Source: Chitinophaga costaii (lineage in GTDB: Bacteria > Bacteroidota > Bacteroidia > Chitinophagales > Chitinophagaceae). Taken from it: DNA of 64,000 nt. A model generated the notes under the pieces. It was not told where the DNA came from and made no database searches. It saw only the letters and a program-made list of their open reading frames with translations. A program made the position numbers and the translations under genes. This document shows, one piece after another, positions 43,160 to 50,919 of this stretch (the stretch's first letter is position 1; each line of letters starts with the position of its first letter). The DNA lies in assembly GCF_900094705.1 (NCBI RefSeq), contig NZ_FMAR01000009.1, positions 124,001-188,000 of the forward strand, in the 5' to 3' direction.

Positions 43160-44353
43160 ATGATCCCGCCATATAGAACCGCTTATAATGCACAGTTTAC
43201 CGCCGCAAAATACGCAGCCTTTTTAGCGGACATCGCGGCGGAAGGCCGCACCACACCGCCCTTCCGCGTGGCCGAAACGCCGGTATTCATCCCCACCATA
43301 CTACGCGAAAAAATGCTGGATGCCGCCAATCATATCATTGACGTAATCCTTCAGCCGGATTTTAAAGAACGCACCGAAGCCGCTATCCCGGCGGATTTGC
43401 GGGTGGCCAATGAAAACGATCATGCCCACTGCGTGATCATTGATTTTGCCGTATGCCAGAACCAACAGGGTATGCTGGAACCACAGCTGATAGAATTACA
43501 GGGCTTTCCCAGCCTCTTTGCTTTCCAGGAACTACTGGGCCGGCAGTTTCGCCGCCATTTTGATATACCTGCCAGCACAGATAATTTCCCTGCCGGCTGG
43601 GACCAGCGCCGTTATTATGATTTTCTACAACATACTTTCCTGGCCGGACATGCTCCGGAACACGTAATATTACTGGAAGTACAACCCCTGCAACAAAAAA
43701 CGCTGGTGGATTTCTATGCTACTGAAAATCAGTTAGGTATCCGCCCCGTATGCGTATCGGATCTTATCCAGGAAGGCAGGTCCTTATTTTACCTGCGCGA
43801 TGGTGTGAAAACCCAGGTGAAACGCATCTACAACCGCGTAATTTTTGAAGACCTTGAAAAACAAAAATTCAACCTGGGTCATATTCCCGATCTTTTTGGC
43901 CCGCTGGACGTAACATGGGCACCGCATCCCAACTGGTTTTACCGCATCAGCAAATACACGCTGCCCCTGCTGTACCATACTTACATCCCGGAAAGCCGTT
44001 TTCTGCACACGGTAACCACCCTGCCCACCGACCTGGAAAACTATGTATTGAAACCGCTTTTCAGCTACGCCGGCCAGGGTGTTATCATTAACGTAACACC
44101 GGCGCACATCGCCTCCATCGAAAATCCTACGCAATGGATATTGCAGCGCAAAGTAGAGTACGCCCCTGCCGTAGAAACCCCCACCGGCCCTGCCAAATGT
44201 GAGGTGCGGCTTATGTATGCCTGGCCCGACGCCGACCCCAGGCCCACGCTGGTTCATAGCTTGGTGCGCCTTAGTAAAAGCGCTATGATCGGGGTAAATT
44301 TTAACGCGCAAGACAACTGGGTAGGCGGTAGCGCCGGTTTTTTTGAACGCTGA
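43160..44353 (+). CDS. Probable ATP-grasp-like ligase, second in cluster
   Basis: 397 residues. I see an ATP-grasp-like pattern only in the last third: LENYVLKPLFSYAGQGVIIN (lysine and glycine loop), PTQWILQRKVEYAPAV, and CEVRLMYAWPDADPRPTLVH then GVNFNAQDNWVGGSAGFF at the end. The first 250 residues contain LEPQLIELQGFPSLFAFQEL and RIYNRVIFEDLEKQKFN, resembling the pre-ATP-grasp part of circularly permuted or glutathionylspermidine-synthase-like ligases. It likely catalyses a second amide-bond step. No signal peptide. It ends the five-gene run. Confidence in the fold is moderate and the substrate is unknown. Confidence 0.65.
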   Translation: MIPPYRTAYNAQFTAAKYAAFLADIAAEGRTTPPFRVAETPVFIPTILREKMLDAANHIIDVILQPDFKERTEAAIPADLRVANENDHAHCVIIDFAVCQNQQGMLEPQLIELQGFPSLFAFQELLGRQFRRHFDIPASTDNFPAGWDQRRYYDFLQHTFLAGHAPEHVILLEVQPLQQKTLVDFYATENQLGIRPVCVSDLIQEGRSLFYLRDGVKTQVKRIYNRVIFEDLEKQKFNLGHIPDLFGPLDVTWAPHPNWFYRISKYTLPLLYHTYIPESRFLHTVTTLPTDLENYVLKPLFSYAGQGVIINVTPAHIASIENPTQWILQRKVEYAPAVETPTGPAKCEVRLMYAWPDADPRPTLVHSLVRLSKSAMIGVNFNAQDNWVGGSAGFFER

Positions 44354-44425
44354 TACTACTGCATGCAGCTTTGACTAAAAAGCAGAATACAGTATATTGC
44401 GCAGCGAATTTTAGTTGATACGGGC

Positions 44426-44710
44426 ATGAACTATAAAAGAATAATGGGTTACTACTTCTTATTGGAGATAGCCCTGCTGGTGGTATGTTATTTTCTGTTC
44501 ATCAGCTACAACCAGTCTTATTGGGGTCTTGGGGAAACCTTCGTCTCCGTCTTTTCTATCTTGGGTGTATCGCTGGCTGGTGTATTTGTAATACTGCGAG
44601 TGCGCAAGATGATAGACGTACCCACCTTCCGCACCTGCTTCATGCTTGCTATTTTCTGCATGTTGCTACCCACTGTACTGATGCTGTTTCTGCTGCGTAT
44701 CCTCTCCTAA
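44426..44710 (+). CDS. Small three-helix membrane protein (unknown)
   Basis: 94 residues, almost all in membrane segments: about 8-27 (YFLLEIALLVVCYFLFI), 37-58 (FVSVFSILGVSLAGVFVILR) and 70-92 (FMLAIFCMLLPTVLMLFLLR). The loop between helices 2 and 3 is basic (RVRKMIDVPTFR). No family is recognised. It follows the amide-ligase run by 72 nt and precedes a similar protein by 11 nt, so the two small membrane genes are probably co-transcribed. Confidence 0.6.
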   Translation: MNYKRIMGYYFLLEIALLVVCYFLFISYNQSYWGLGETFVSVFSILGVSLAGVFVILRVRKMIDVPTFRTCFMLAIFCMLLPTVLMLFLLRILS

Positions 44711-44721
44711 AAATACCGCCC

Positions 44722-45060
44722 GTGAAAACCCTCTCCTTCCCTGCTGTTAAAACGGTTCATAAAATCCTGCTGAGTTACCTGGCCCTGGAGGTACTGCTGG
44801 CCCTTGTAACATGGAGCTGGGGCGGCCCTCAACACGCGGCACCCAGCAGCTTTGCCGATCACCTGCACCTGGCTTTATCCTTCACCTTTGACCTGATCTT
44901 CCTGCTAAACATGATCGTATTGATATGGCTGATCAATGGCTTTCTTAATAAATACTTCCGGTACCCAACATCTTTGCTATTCAACACCGCCTGTTGGCTG
45001 GCCCTCGGGGTGGCGGCGTTTCCCTTTGTTTTTCTCTGTCTGTTAGTCTGCCTCCGCTAA
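44722..45060 (+). CDS. Small three-helix membrane protein (unknown), GTG start
   Basis: 112 residues from a GTG at 44722, 11 nt after the preceding stop. Three hydrophobic segments: LSYLALEVLLALVTWSW (about 17-34), FDLIFLLNMIVLIWLING (about 57-74) and TACWLALGVAAFPFVFLCLL (about 88-110). No known family is recognised. A longer open frame in the same phase reaches back over the previous gene, but its upstream part reads as an out-of-frame copy of that gene, so the GTG is the best start. Its size and topology parallel those of its neighbour, suggesting a two-component membrane partner, though the sequences are not clearly similar. Confidence 0.6.
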   Translation: MKTLSFPAVKTVHKILLSYLALEVLLALVTWSWGGPQHAAPSSFADHLHLALSFTFDLIFLLNMIVLIWLINGFLNKYFRYPTSLLFNTACWLALGVAAFPFVFLCLLVCLR

Positions 45061-45061
45061 A

Positions 45062-45103
45062 TAAAAAAAGGCGCCGGGCAATTTGACCCTGGCACCCTTT
45101 CAG
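45062..45103. terminator. Imperfect hairpin between convergent genes
   Basis: A-rich 5' flank, then GGCGCCGGG and CCCTGGCACC pair imperfectly across a short AATTTGA-type loop, ending in CTTT. It separates the plus-strand membrane genes from the minus-strand rhodanese gene. Confidence 0.5.
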
Positions 45104-45120
45104 CATCCTATAAACGAATT

Positions 45121-45429
45121 TTAGCGACCGTACACAGATTCCCAGTTAAGCATACCCCCTACCAGGTTTTTGGTATTGGTAAAACCCAGGCTGTCTAGTA
45201 CCATGCAAGCTTGTCCGCTGCGGTTACCGCTGCGGCAATACACGATTACTTCTTCTTCCTTCAGATCATCAATCGGGTCTGTTTGCAAGGATCGGATATC
45301 GCCCAGAGGGAGCAGCAGGCCACCAATGTTGAAATCTTCGTGTTCATGCGGTTCGCGCACATCTATAATGTGCAAGATTTCGCCATTATCAAGGCGGGCC
45401 TTCAGCTCTTCAGCAGTAATATTTTGCAT
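45121..45429 (-). CDS. Rhodanese-like sulfurtransferase domain protein
   Basis: 102 residues from the ATG at 45429 (MQNITAEELKARLDNG). A single rhodanese domain: IIDVREPHEHEDFNIGG contains the conserved DVRE-x-x-E/H-x-x-F...GG motif, and VIVYCRSGNRSGQAC holds the active-site Cys in the loop CRSGNRS. Single-domain rhodaneses carry sulfur as a persulfide, for example to biosynthetic enzymes. Cytosolic. A TTG six codons earlier is in frame but unneeded. It has a promoter-like TTG-N18-TACATTCG. Confidence 0.9.
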   Translation of the reverse strand: MQNITAEELKARLDNGEILHIIDVREPHEHEDFNIGGLLLPLGDIRSLQTDPIDDLKEEEVIVYCRSGNRSGQACMVLDSLGFTNTKNLVGGMLNWESVYGR

Positions 45430-45458
45430 AGTGGTTCTTTTTAACAATTTTCAGACAT

Positions 45459-45487
45459 CGAATGTAAGCATTTTGCATCACCTGCAA
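45459..45487 (-). promoter_or_regulatory. Rhodanese gene promoter (TTG-N18-TACATTCG)
   Basis: On the minus strand TACATTCG (45459-45466; one base off consensus) with TTG (45485-45487) 18 nt upstream, 29 nt before the ATG at 45429. Confidence 0.4.
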
Positions 45488-45513
45488 TAAGAGCCGCTTG
45501 TTAGATTTTTTCA

Positions 45514-46308
45514 TCAGGGATGCACACTGTCTGCGCTGGGTTTCACAGCGCTCAGCCACAGATCAATGGTTTCGCCGGCTCGCACGGTATTGATATCGCC
45601 CTGGGCATTTACCCGGGTGGGCGACTGGCGCACCACAAAGGCCGCAGCAGTATCGGATATCTCGCCCATGGTCAGCACGGTACCAATTCCCAGGTTGCTG
45701 GCGGTAAGGGCGTCGCGGGCTTCTGCAAAACTAAGGCCGGTAAGGTCTGGAACAGGATTTTCCGTATTGCCCGTACCGCTGCTCAGTACCAGGGAGATAG
45801 CACTGCCTTCCGGCACTTCTGTACCTGCTTTCACGGGCTTGCCGCCCAGCACCTGTTTCAATACGGTATTGGTGGCAAAATCTGGCTGGTAGCTGGTATC
45901 GCCCACTTTAAGCCGGCGGCTTTCCAGCGTCATCTGCGCACTGCGAAAGGTGAGGCCTACCAATTCAGGCATCTGCACCATGGGAGCGATCGTTTTATTG
46001 ATGGTGAGATACACAGTACGGCCTACTTTTTCCACCGCACCACCTTCCGGGGCCTGGTCGTATACAGACAGGGCCGGGATGGTATCGGCATAGATAGAAT
46101 CGCGTACGGTGGCTTCAAAACCAGCTTTGCCCAGGATTTCGGTGGCCTCCTTTACGTTTTTACCCCGGATATCCGGCACCGTAATAGTTTTGCCATGATG
46201 CGTAATGATGCCCAAAGTGGCAAAGAAAATAGCCCCCAACACAACGATCAGCACAATAGCGGCCAATACGTTAATAAAAAAAGAGCGTTTGGTAATAAAT
46301 TCAAACAC
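45514..46308 (-). CDS. Membrane-anchored three-PASTA-domain protein
   Basis: 264 residues. An N-terminal membrane segment (about 10-34; INVLAAIVLIVVLGAIFFAT) is followed by three PASTA repeats (about 40-108, 110-177 and 185-253), each with the start (V/M)P(D/E)-x-x-G and the pattern EAT/SAQ/EAR...L...G. PASTA domains bind uncrosslinked peptidoglycan or beta-lactams, and usually sit on Ser/Thr kinases or PBPs; here no kinase or transpeptidase is attached. It lies 38 nt after ddl on the same strand, so a role in cell-wall building or sensing is likely. The end is Ser/Asp/Pro-rich. Confidence 0.87.
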   Translation of the reverse strand: MFEFITKRSFFINVLAAIVLIVVLGAIFFATLGIITHHGKTITVPDIRGKNVKEATEILGKAGFEATVRDSIYADTIPALSVYDQAPEGGAVEKVGRTVYLTINKTIAPMVQMPELVGLTFRSAQMTLESRRLKVGDTSYQPDFATNTVLKQVLGGKPVKAGTEVPEGSAISLVLSSGTGNTENPVPDLTGLSFAEARDALTASNLGIGTVLTMGEISDTAAAFVVRQSPTRVNAQGDINTVRAGETIDLWLSAVKPSADSVHP

Positions 46309-46346
46309 GGCAAAGTCTTATGGTGAGTAATGAAATGAAACCTGTT

Positions 46347-47336
46347 TTATTTTTTCATGCACGCTTCCAATACTATGCCGTAAAATTCGGTCAGCGTAAG
46401 ACCGGCGGCCCGCACCTGTTGCGGCACAATGCTGTTTTCTGATTGGCCTGGCATGGTATTGATCTCCAGGAAAAATAATTGATCGCTGTGCGTTTCATAA
46501 ATAAAGTCTACGCGCACAATACCTTTACAATTGAGTTTATTATACAAAGCCATCGCCGTGCGCTGCACCAGGGAGGTTACCGCTGCGGAGGTTTGGGCGG
46601 GGGTGATTTCCTGGGATTTGCCAGGGGTATATTTGGCCTCGTAATCAAAAAATTCTTTGGTGGTAACGATTTCGGTGATGGGCAACGGATGCAGCACGCC
46701 GTCTGCCCCCCGGTACAGGCCTATAGTAAGCTCCCGGCCTTTTACAAATTCTTCTACCAGCACCTGCTTATCCTCCCGGAAAGCCTTTTCCAGTGCTGCG
46801 GGCAGTTCTTCCGCCGTTTTTACTTTAGACATGCCTACGCTGCTGCCGCCTTCTGCCGGTTTTACAAATACCGGGAGGTGCAGTACATCCAGTAAGTTGG
46901 CCCAGGTTTCGGGTTGATCATACAGGGCGTGTACCGATTTGGCAATGTGTACAATGCCCAGGTCGCGCACAATTTTATTACAATAAGCCTTGTTAAAAGT
47001 AATAGCGGAAGACACACTACCGCTGCCGGTGTAAGGAATACCCAGCATATCGAAATAGCCTTGTAAGCGGCCATCTTCTCCAGGCGTGCCGTGAATGCCG
47101 ATGAACACAGCGTCAAAGGTAACCTTACCCGTGGGCAGTGGGAGGGAAAAATCGTTCTTATCCACTTCATACACCTTACCATCCGGGGCGGTATAAGCCC
47201 AGTTACGATGGCCGATAACGATAGTATAAGGCTGGTACCGGGTAGCATCCAGTTGTTTGGCAATGGTAGCCGCGCTTTGTATGGAAATTTCATATTCGCC
47301 GGAATAACCACCGGCTACGATTGCAATCTTTTTCAT
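46347..47336 (-). CDS. ddl: D-alanine--D-alanine ligase
   Basis: 329 residues. It joins two D-alanines for the peptidoglycan stem peptide; cytosolic, ATP-grasp fold. Seen: IAIVAGGYSGEYEISIQSA (N-terminal ligand-binding), FIGIHGTPGEDGRLQGYFD, GIPYTGSGSVSSAITFNK, LPVFVKPAEGGSSVGMSKV (ATP loop), VEEFVKGRELTIGLYR, and the Mg site VRVDFIYE...LFFLEINTMPGQSENS. All catalytic residues appear intact. It is transcribed with the PASTA protein downstream. A promoter TTG-N22-TAACTTTA precedes it. Confidence 0.95.
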   Translation of the reverse strand: MKKIAIVAGGYSGEYEISIQSAATIAKQLDATRYQPYTIVIGHRNWAYTAPDGKVYEVDKNDFSLPLPTGKVTFDAVFIGIHGTPGEDGRLQGYFDMLGIPYTGSGSVSSAITFNKAYCNKIVRDLGIVHIAKSVHALYDQPETWANLLDVLHLPVFVKPAEGGSSVGMSKVKTAEELPAALEKAFREDKQVLVEEFVKGRELTIGLYRGADGVLHPLPITEIVTTKEFFDYEAKYTPGKSQEITPAQTSAAVTSLVQRTAMALYNKLNCKGIVRVDFIYETHSDQLFFLEINTMPGQSENSIVPQQVRAAGLTLTEFYGIVLEACMKK

Positions 47337-47353
47337 ATCCCTTTATGAGCGGG

Positions 47354-47386
47354 TAAAGTTAATTTAATTTCAGGTACAATATACAA
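47354..47386 (-). promoter_or_regulatory. ddl promoter (TTG-N22-TAACTTTA)
   Basis: On the minus strand TAACTTTA (47354-47361; last base off consensus) with TTG (47384-47386) 22 nt upstream, 17 nt before the ddl ATG at 47336. Confidence 0.4.
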
Positions 47387-47475
47387 GTACTGTTTGGCAT
47401 ATACATGGCTGGTTTATAACATGTACTAAACAAAACAACAGGCAGCACGCCCACCTTGCCCTACTATATAAAACA

Positions 47476-47499
47476 AGGTCCGGCGCAGTGGCCGGACCT
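47476..47499 (-). terminator. Ferredoxin gene terminator
   Basis: Perfect 9-bp stem AGGTCCGGC (47476-47484) with GCCGGACCT (47491-47499), loop GCAGTG. Minus-strand reading is followed by TTGTTTTAT. It lies just past the ferredoxin stop at 47530. Confidence 0.65.
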
Positions 47500-47529
47500 C
47501 TCATACGATGCTTCCTAAAAATACAGTGG

Positions 47530-47877
47530 TTAAATATGCAGGTGTGCTTTCTTTTCCAGCAGGCCTTCTACGGTTTCTACGTACATTTCATCGGGTACGC
47601 AGCAATCTACCGGGCAAACGGCTGCACACTGGGGTTCTTCATGAAAGCCCTGGCATTCAGTACATTTATTGGGAACGATATAATAAGAATCTACTGCGAT
47701 AGGGGCATTGCGTTGGCTAGCATCTATGGTAGAGCCGTCCATAAGAGTAAAAGCGCCTTTTACGCTGGTTCCATCTGCAATGGCCCACTCTACGCCACCT
47801 TCATAAATTGCATTATTCGGGCATTCTGGTTCACAAGCACCACAATTTATGCATTCATCGGTTATCTTAATTGCCAT
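47530..47877 (-). CDS. 4Fe-4S dicluster ferredoxin
   Basis: 115 residues. Two cluster motifs: [16 protein letters not shown] near the N-terminus and C-x-x-C...[10 protein letters not shown] near residue 75-90 ([21 protein letters not shown], where the spacing is the longer variant of the Allochromatium type ferredoxins). Both motifs keep their four cysteines. About 40 residues separate the clusters, with an insert ([10 protein letters not shown]...). It carries electrons in the cytosol; partners are unknown, though the divergent acyl-CoA reductase is a candidate, a pairing I recall from other Bacteroidota. It is transcribed alone. Confidence 0.9.
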   Translation of the reverse strand: MAIKITDECINCGACEPECPNNAIYEGGVEWAIADGTSVKGAFTLMDGSTIDASQRNAPIAVDSYYIVPNKCTECQGFHEEPQCAAVCPVDCCVPDEMYVETVEGLLEKKAHLHI

Positions 47878-47889
47878 GATATAAACTTT

Positions 47890-47929
47890 TTTGTTTAAGG
47901 TAGTAAGCCATAATTTTGCAACAAAAATA
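47890..47929. promoter_or_regulatory. Divergent promoters of ferredoxin and acyl-CoA reductase
   Basis: Plus strand: TTTG (47890-47893)-N17-TAATTTTG (47911-47918), a full consensus match, 52 nt before the reductase ATG. Minus strand: TATTTTTG (complement of 47922-47929), an exact -7 match about 45 nt before the ferredoxin ATG. The two -7 boxes lie only 3 nt apart, so the promoters overlap and could compete or be controlled together. Confidence 0.6.
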
Positions 47930-47970
47930 GAATATCTCTCTTTAAAAAAATTGAATTTTTAACACGTTTA

Positions 47971-48960
47971 ATGGACCGATCACAAAAAATAGCCGCCCTC
48001 GTACACCTGGGCCAATACCTGGCCAGCGACGATACGGAGTTGCAAGCAGTTAAAATTCGCGCAGGACAAGCCAACGGCTGGTTCACGCCAGCTTTCACCA
48101 ACCTTGCTATACAAAACATCTGCCGATATTTTCTCCAGGCCCATAAACTGGAGCCCTGGCTGGCACCTTACCCGGAAACGAAGACCCCAAAAACGGTGGG
48201 CATCGTGGCTGCAGGGAATATTCCGCTGGTGAGTTTCCACGACTGGCTCTGCGGCTTTGTGAGCGGCCACCGGGTGCGCATTAAACTGTCGGCTAAAGAC
48301 AATATCCTGCTGCCCCATATCCTAAGTAAAATGGAGGAATGGTATCCTACGCTGGCCGGCCAGACTACCGTGGCGGAGATGCTGAAAGACTGCGACGCAT
48401 ACATTGCCACCGGTAGCAATAATTCTTCGCGGTATTTCCATTATTACTTTGGCAGGTACCCCCACATCATCCGCCGCAACCGCACTTCCGTGGCCGTACT
48501 CACGGGCCGTGAAACGGTACAGGAGCTAGAGCTGCTCTCCGACGATATACTCCAATATTTTGGCCTGGGCTGCCGCAACGTTACTAAGATCTATGTACCA
48601 CGCGGCTACCACTTTGAGCCACTGATCCAGTCGCTCCAGCGCTTTAACGACCTGAGCGAGCTGCATAAATACAAAAACAATTACGATTATAATCTGGCGC
48701 TGCTACTGCTCAATAACACGCCTTATATGAGTAGTGGTTCCCTCCTGCTACAAGAGCAGGAAAGTGTGTTCTCCGCAGTGAGCGTCCTACATTACCAATA
48801 TTACGACGACCCCACCGTACTACAGGCGTTGCTGGCGGTCAATGAAGACCTGCAATGCGTGGTGGGGGAAGGCTATACCCCATTTGGGGCTGCCCAGCAC
48901 CCCCAATTAGATGACTATGCAGACGGGGTAGATACTATGGCCTTTTTGTCAGGATTATAA
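47971..48960 (+). CDS. LuxC-like acyl-CoA reductase
   Basis: 329 residues. Acyl-CoA reductase (PF05893) fold: KTVGIVAAGNIPLVSFHDWL (NAD(P)-binding region), IATGSNNSSRYFHYYF, and the catalytic cysteine Cys201 in FGLGCRNVTKIYVPRGY. SGSLLLQEQESVFSAVSVLH and VVGEGYTPFGAAQHPQLDDY follow. The LuxC class reduces acyl-CoA or acyl groups to aldehydes with NADPH; the chain is unknown. At 329 residues it is shorter than LuxC (about 480), as is common in Bacteroidota copies. It is divergent from a ferredoxin gene and has a full-consensus promoter. Confidence 0.85.
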   Translation: MDRSQKIAALVHLGQYLASDDTELQAVKIRAGQANGWFTPAFTNLAIQNICRYFLQAHKLEPWLAPYPETKTPKTVGIVAAGNIPLVSFHDWLCGFVSGHRVRIKLSAKDNILLPHILSKMEEWYPTLAGQTTVAEMLKDCDAYIATGSNNSSRYFHYYFGRYPHIIRRNRTSVAVLTGRETVQELELLSDDILQYFGLGCRNVTKIYVPRGYHFEPLIQSLQRFNDLSELHKYKNNYDYNLALLLLNNTPYMSSGSLLLQEQESVFSAVSVLHYQYYDDPTVLQALLAVNEDLQCVVGEGYTPFGAAQHPQLDDYADGVDTMAFLSGL

Positions 48961-48987
48961 TTTTTTTTGACAATATATGCTTTGGTG

Positions 48988-49013
48988 AATGGCTGCCTAT
49001 TTCGGTGGCCATT
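48988..49013 (+). terminator. Possible terminator of the acyl-CoA reductase gene
   Basis: Stem AATGGC (48988-48993) with GCCATT (49008-49013), internal partial pairing, followed by the T-rich stretch TGCGTTTTTGTC. Weak stem. Confidence 0.4.
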
Positions 49014-49183
49014 TGCGTTTTTGTCATTTTTCTCCATTTTTGTCACTGGCAGCTGATGAAATGTCACCCGTTCCAATCAAACATATATCATAATTATATA
49101 ATATTTTGTACTTATTTTTAACGTTTGACCTAAAAATGTGTTAAAGTAGGCGGGTATTACGTTATAGCATTCAGCACAGCTAT

Positions 49184-49191
49184 TAAATTTG
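49184..49191 (+). promoter_or_regulatory. -7 box of the DegQ/HtrA gene
   Basis: TAAATTTG is an exact TAnnTTTG match 56 nt before the ATG at 49248. The -33 region shows only TTAT. The nearby GCCAAGGC (49195-49202) is a short palindrome. Confidence 0.45.
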
Positions 49192-49247
49192 TATGCCAAG
49201 GCATGTAAATTGATCCCCTTACTTTAAATTAAAAACCCATTTATCAT

Positions 49248-50786
49248 ATGAAATTGAAGCAAATAGCGGCAACTATTCTCATCAGTGCAGTTACTGCGCT
49301 GGCCAGCGTATTTGTGTACAGCAAATACCTGCAACCCCGTGTGCTGGGCAAGTTCCAGAACGGCTCCCAAAACATTCCGGTAAATTACACCAGCTACATG
49401 CCTGGCACTAAAACAATGGGCAGTGGTCCAGCAGACTTCACCGAAGCGGCCCGTGTTGCAGCCCCAGGAGTGGTGCATATCAAGACTAAGACCAATCCCC
49501 GTCAGATCAGCAACAACCTCCAGCGCAGCCGCAGCATTCTCCAGGACCTTTTCGGGGATGATTATGGAGGTGAGGAAGAAAATGGAGGCCGTTACTACAC
49601 CCCCGGCCAAATGGCCAGCGGTTCCGGTGTAATGATTTCTGACGATGGCTATATCGTGACCAATAACCACGTAGTAGAAGGTGCCGACGAGATCAATGTA
49701 ACACTCAATGATTACAAGACTTATAAAGCCAAAGTGGTGGGGGCCGACCCCGGCACCGACCTGGCCCTTATTAAAATAAATGCCGCTCACCTGCCCTATG
49801 TACTCTACGGCAATTCTGATGATGTACAGATAGGCCAGTGGGTACTGGCCATTGGCTACCCCCTGAACCTGGAAACCACGGTTACGGCGGGCATCGTAAG
49901 TGCCAAGGCCCGCAGCATTGGTATTAATCGCAGCGGGGGCCGCAATTCGGCGATCGAGTCTTTTATCCAGACCGATGCTGCGGTAAACCAGGGCAATAGC
50001 GGAGGCGCGCTCATTAATACCAACGGCGAGCTGGTAGGTATTAACTCCGCCATTGCCTCTCCCACCGGTTCTTATGCAGGATATTCTTATGCGATACCGG
50101 TGAACCTGGTAAAAAAAGTAGTAAATGACCTGCTGAAATACGGCAATGTTCAGCGTGCCTACCTGGGTGTTCAATACTTTGACCCGGCCCGCATGTCCAT
50201 GCTAAGCGATGACCAACTGGCCAGTGCCGGCATCTCCCGAGATGTGGAAGGCGTAGTGGTGAGCGGGGTAATACCCAACAGTGCCGCAGCCGCAGCTGGC
50301 ATCCAAAAGAGCGATGTAATCACCAAAGTGAATGGCGTTGCTACGCCATCCAGTCCTACCATGACGGAGCAGATTGCCCGTTTTAAACCTGGCGACAAGA
50401 TCAGCATTACCTTCCTGCACAACAACAAGGAAGTAACCCGCACCGTAGAGCTGAAGAACATTAATGGCAATACCAACATTGTAAAAGAAACGATCCTGGA
50501 TAAAATGGGGGCCGACCTCCGCACACTGGACCGCAAGGACGCCGCCTCCCTGGGTATTGCTGGTGGGGTGCTGGTAAATGGTATTGGCAGCGGCCTTATA
50601 AAACAGCAGACCAATATGAAGGAAGGATTCGTTATCCTGAAGGCAGGCGTTACGAATGTGACCACCGTAGAACAACTGCAAAGCGTACTGGAAAAAACGC
50701 CCAACGTAAAACTACAGGGCATTTATCCCGATACCGATGGCGTATATTATTACAACATTAGCACCGGCAGTGGGTTAGCGTTGTAA
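49248..50786 (+). CDS. Do/DegQ-family periplasmic serine protease (HtrA)
   Basis: 512 residues. A signal/anchor (about 6-24) leads to a trypsin-like protease domain with the full triad: His141 (TNNHVVEG), Asp171 (GTDLALIK) and Ser251 (QGNSGGALINTNG). One clear PDZ domain follows (about 310-415; RAYLGVQYFDPA, GVVVSGVIPNSAAAAAGI), and a second, weaker one lies at the C-terminus (about 430-512). The acidic Asp/Glu/Gly-rich loop at 104-115 (DDYGGEEENGG) is the LA-loop position. It degrades or refolds damaged envelope proteins. It is flanked by its own promoter and a strong terminator. Whether it is DegP- or DegQ-like cannot be told. Confidence 0.92.
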   Translation: MKLKQIAATILISAVTALASVFVYSKYLQPRVLGKFQNGSQNIPVNYTSYMPGTKTMGSGPADFTEAARVAAPGVVHIKTKTNPRQISNNLQRSRSILQDLFGDDYGGEEENGGRYYTPGQMASGSGVMISDDGYIVTNNHVVEGADEINVTLNDYKTYKAKVVGADPGTDLALIKINAAHLPYVLYGNSDDVQIGQWVLAIGYPLNLETTVTAGIVSAKARSIGINRSGGRNSAIESFIQTDAAVNQGNSGGALINTNGELVGINSAIASPTGSYAGYSYAIPVNLVKKVVNDLLKYGNVQRAYLGVQYFDPARMSMLSDDQLASAGISRDVEGVVVSGVIPNSAAAAAGIQKSDVITKVNGVATPSSPTMTEQIARFKPGDKISITFLHNNKEVTRTVELKNINGNTNIVKETILDKMGADLRTLDRKDAASLGIAGGVLVNGIGSGLIKQQTNMKEGFVILKAGVTNVTTVEQLQSVLEKTPNVKLQGIYPDTDGVYYYNISTGSGLAL

Positions 50787-50806
50787 AAAAAAGTAAAGGT
50801 TTATTG

Positions 50807-50840
50807 AAAGCGCACCGGCATTTCCTGGTGCGCTTTTTTT
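50807..50840 (+). terminator. DegQ/HtrA gene terminator
   Basis: Perfect 10-bp stem AAAGCGCACC (50807-50816) with GGTGCGCTTT (50827-50836), ending in a T7 tract (50834-50840). Confidence 0.88.
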
Positions 50841-50863
50841 ATGAGAAGGCATTACACCTGCAC

Positions 50864-50890
50864 AAAAAAGCCCGGGCGCGACCCAGGCTT
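50864..50890 (-). terminator. Response-regulator operon terminator
   Basis: Stem AAGCCcGGG (50868-50876) with CCCaGGCTT (50882-50890), one mismatch, loop CGCGA. On the minus strand six T residues (50864-50869) follow. It ends the kinase/regulator pair. Confidence 0.75.
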
Positions 50891-50919
50891 ATGGTTTATA
50901 TTTTTTGTAAAATTAAATG

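Noticed and set aside
44485..44721. Upstream extension of the second small membrane protein over the first
   Set aside because: The overlapping part is the first gene read out of frame; the GTG at 44722 gives a clean start 11 nt after its stop.
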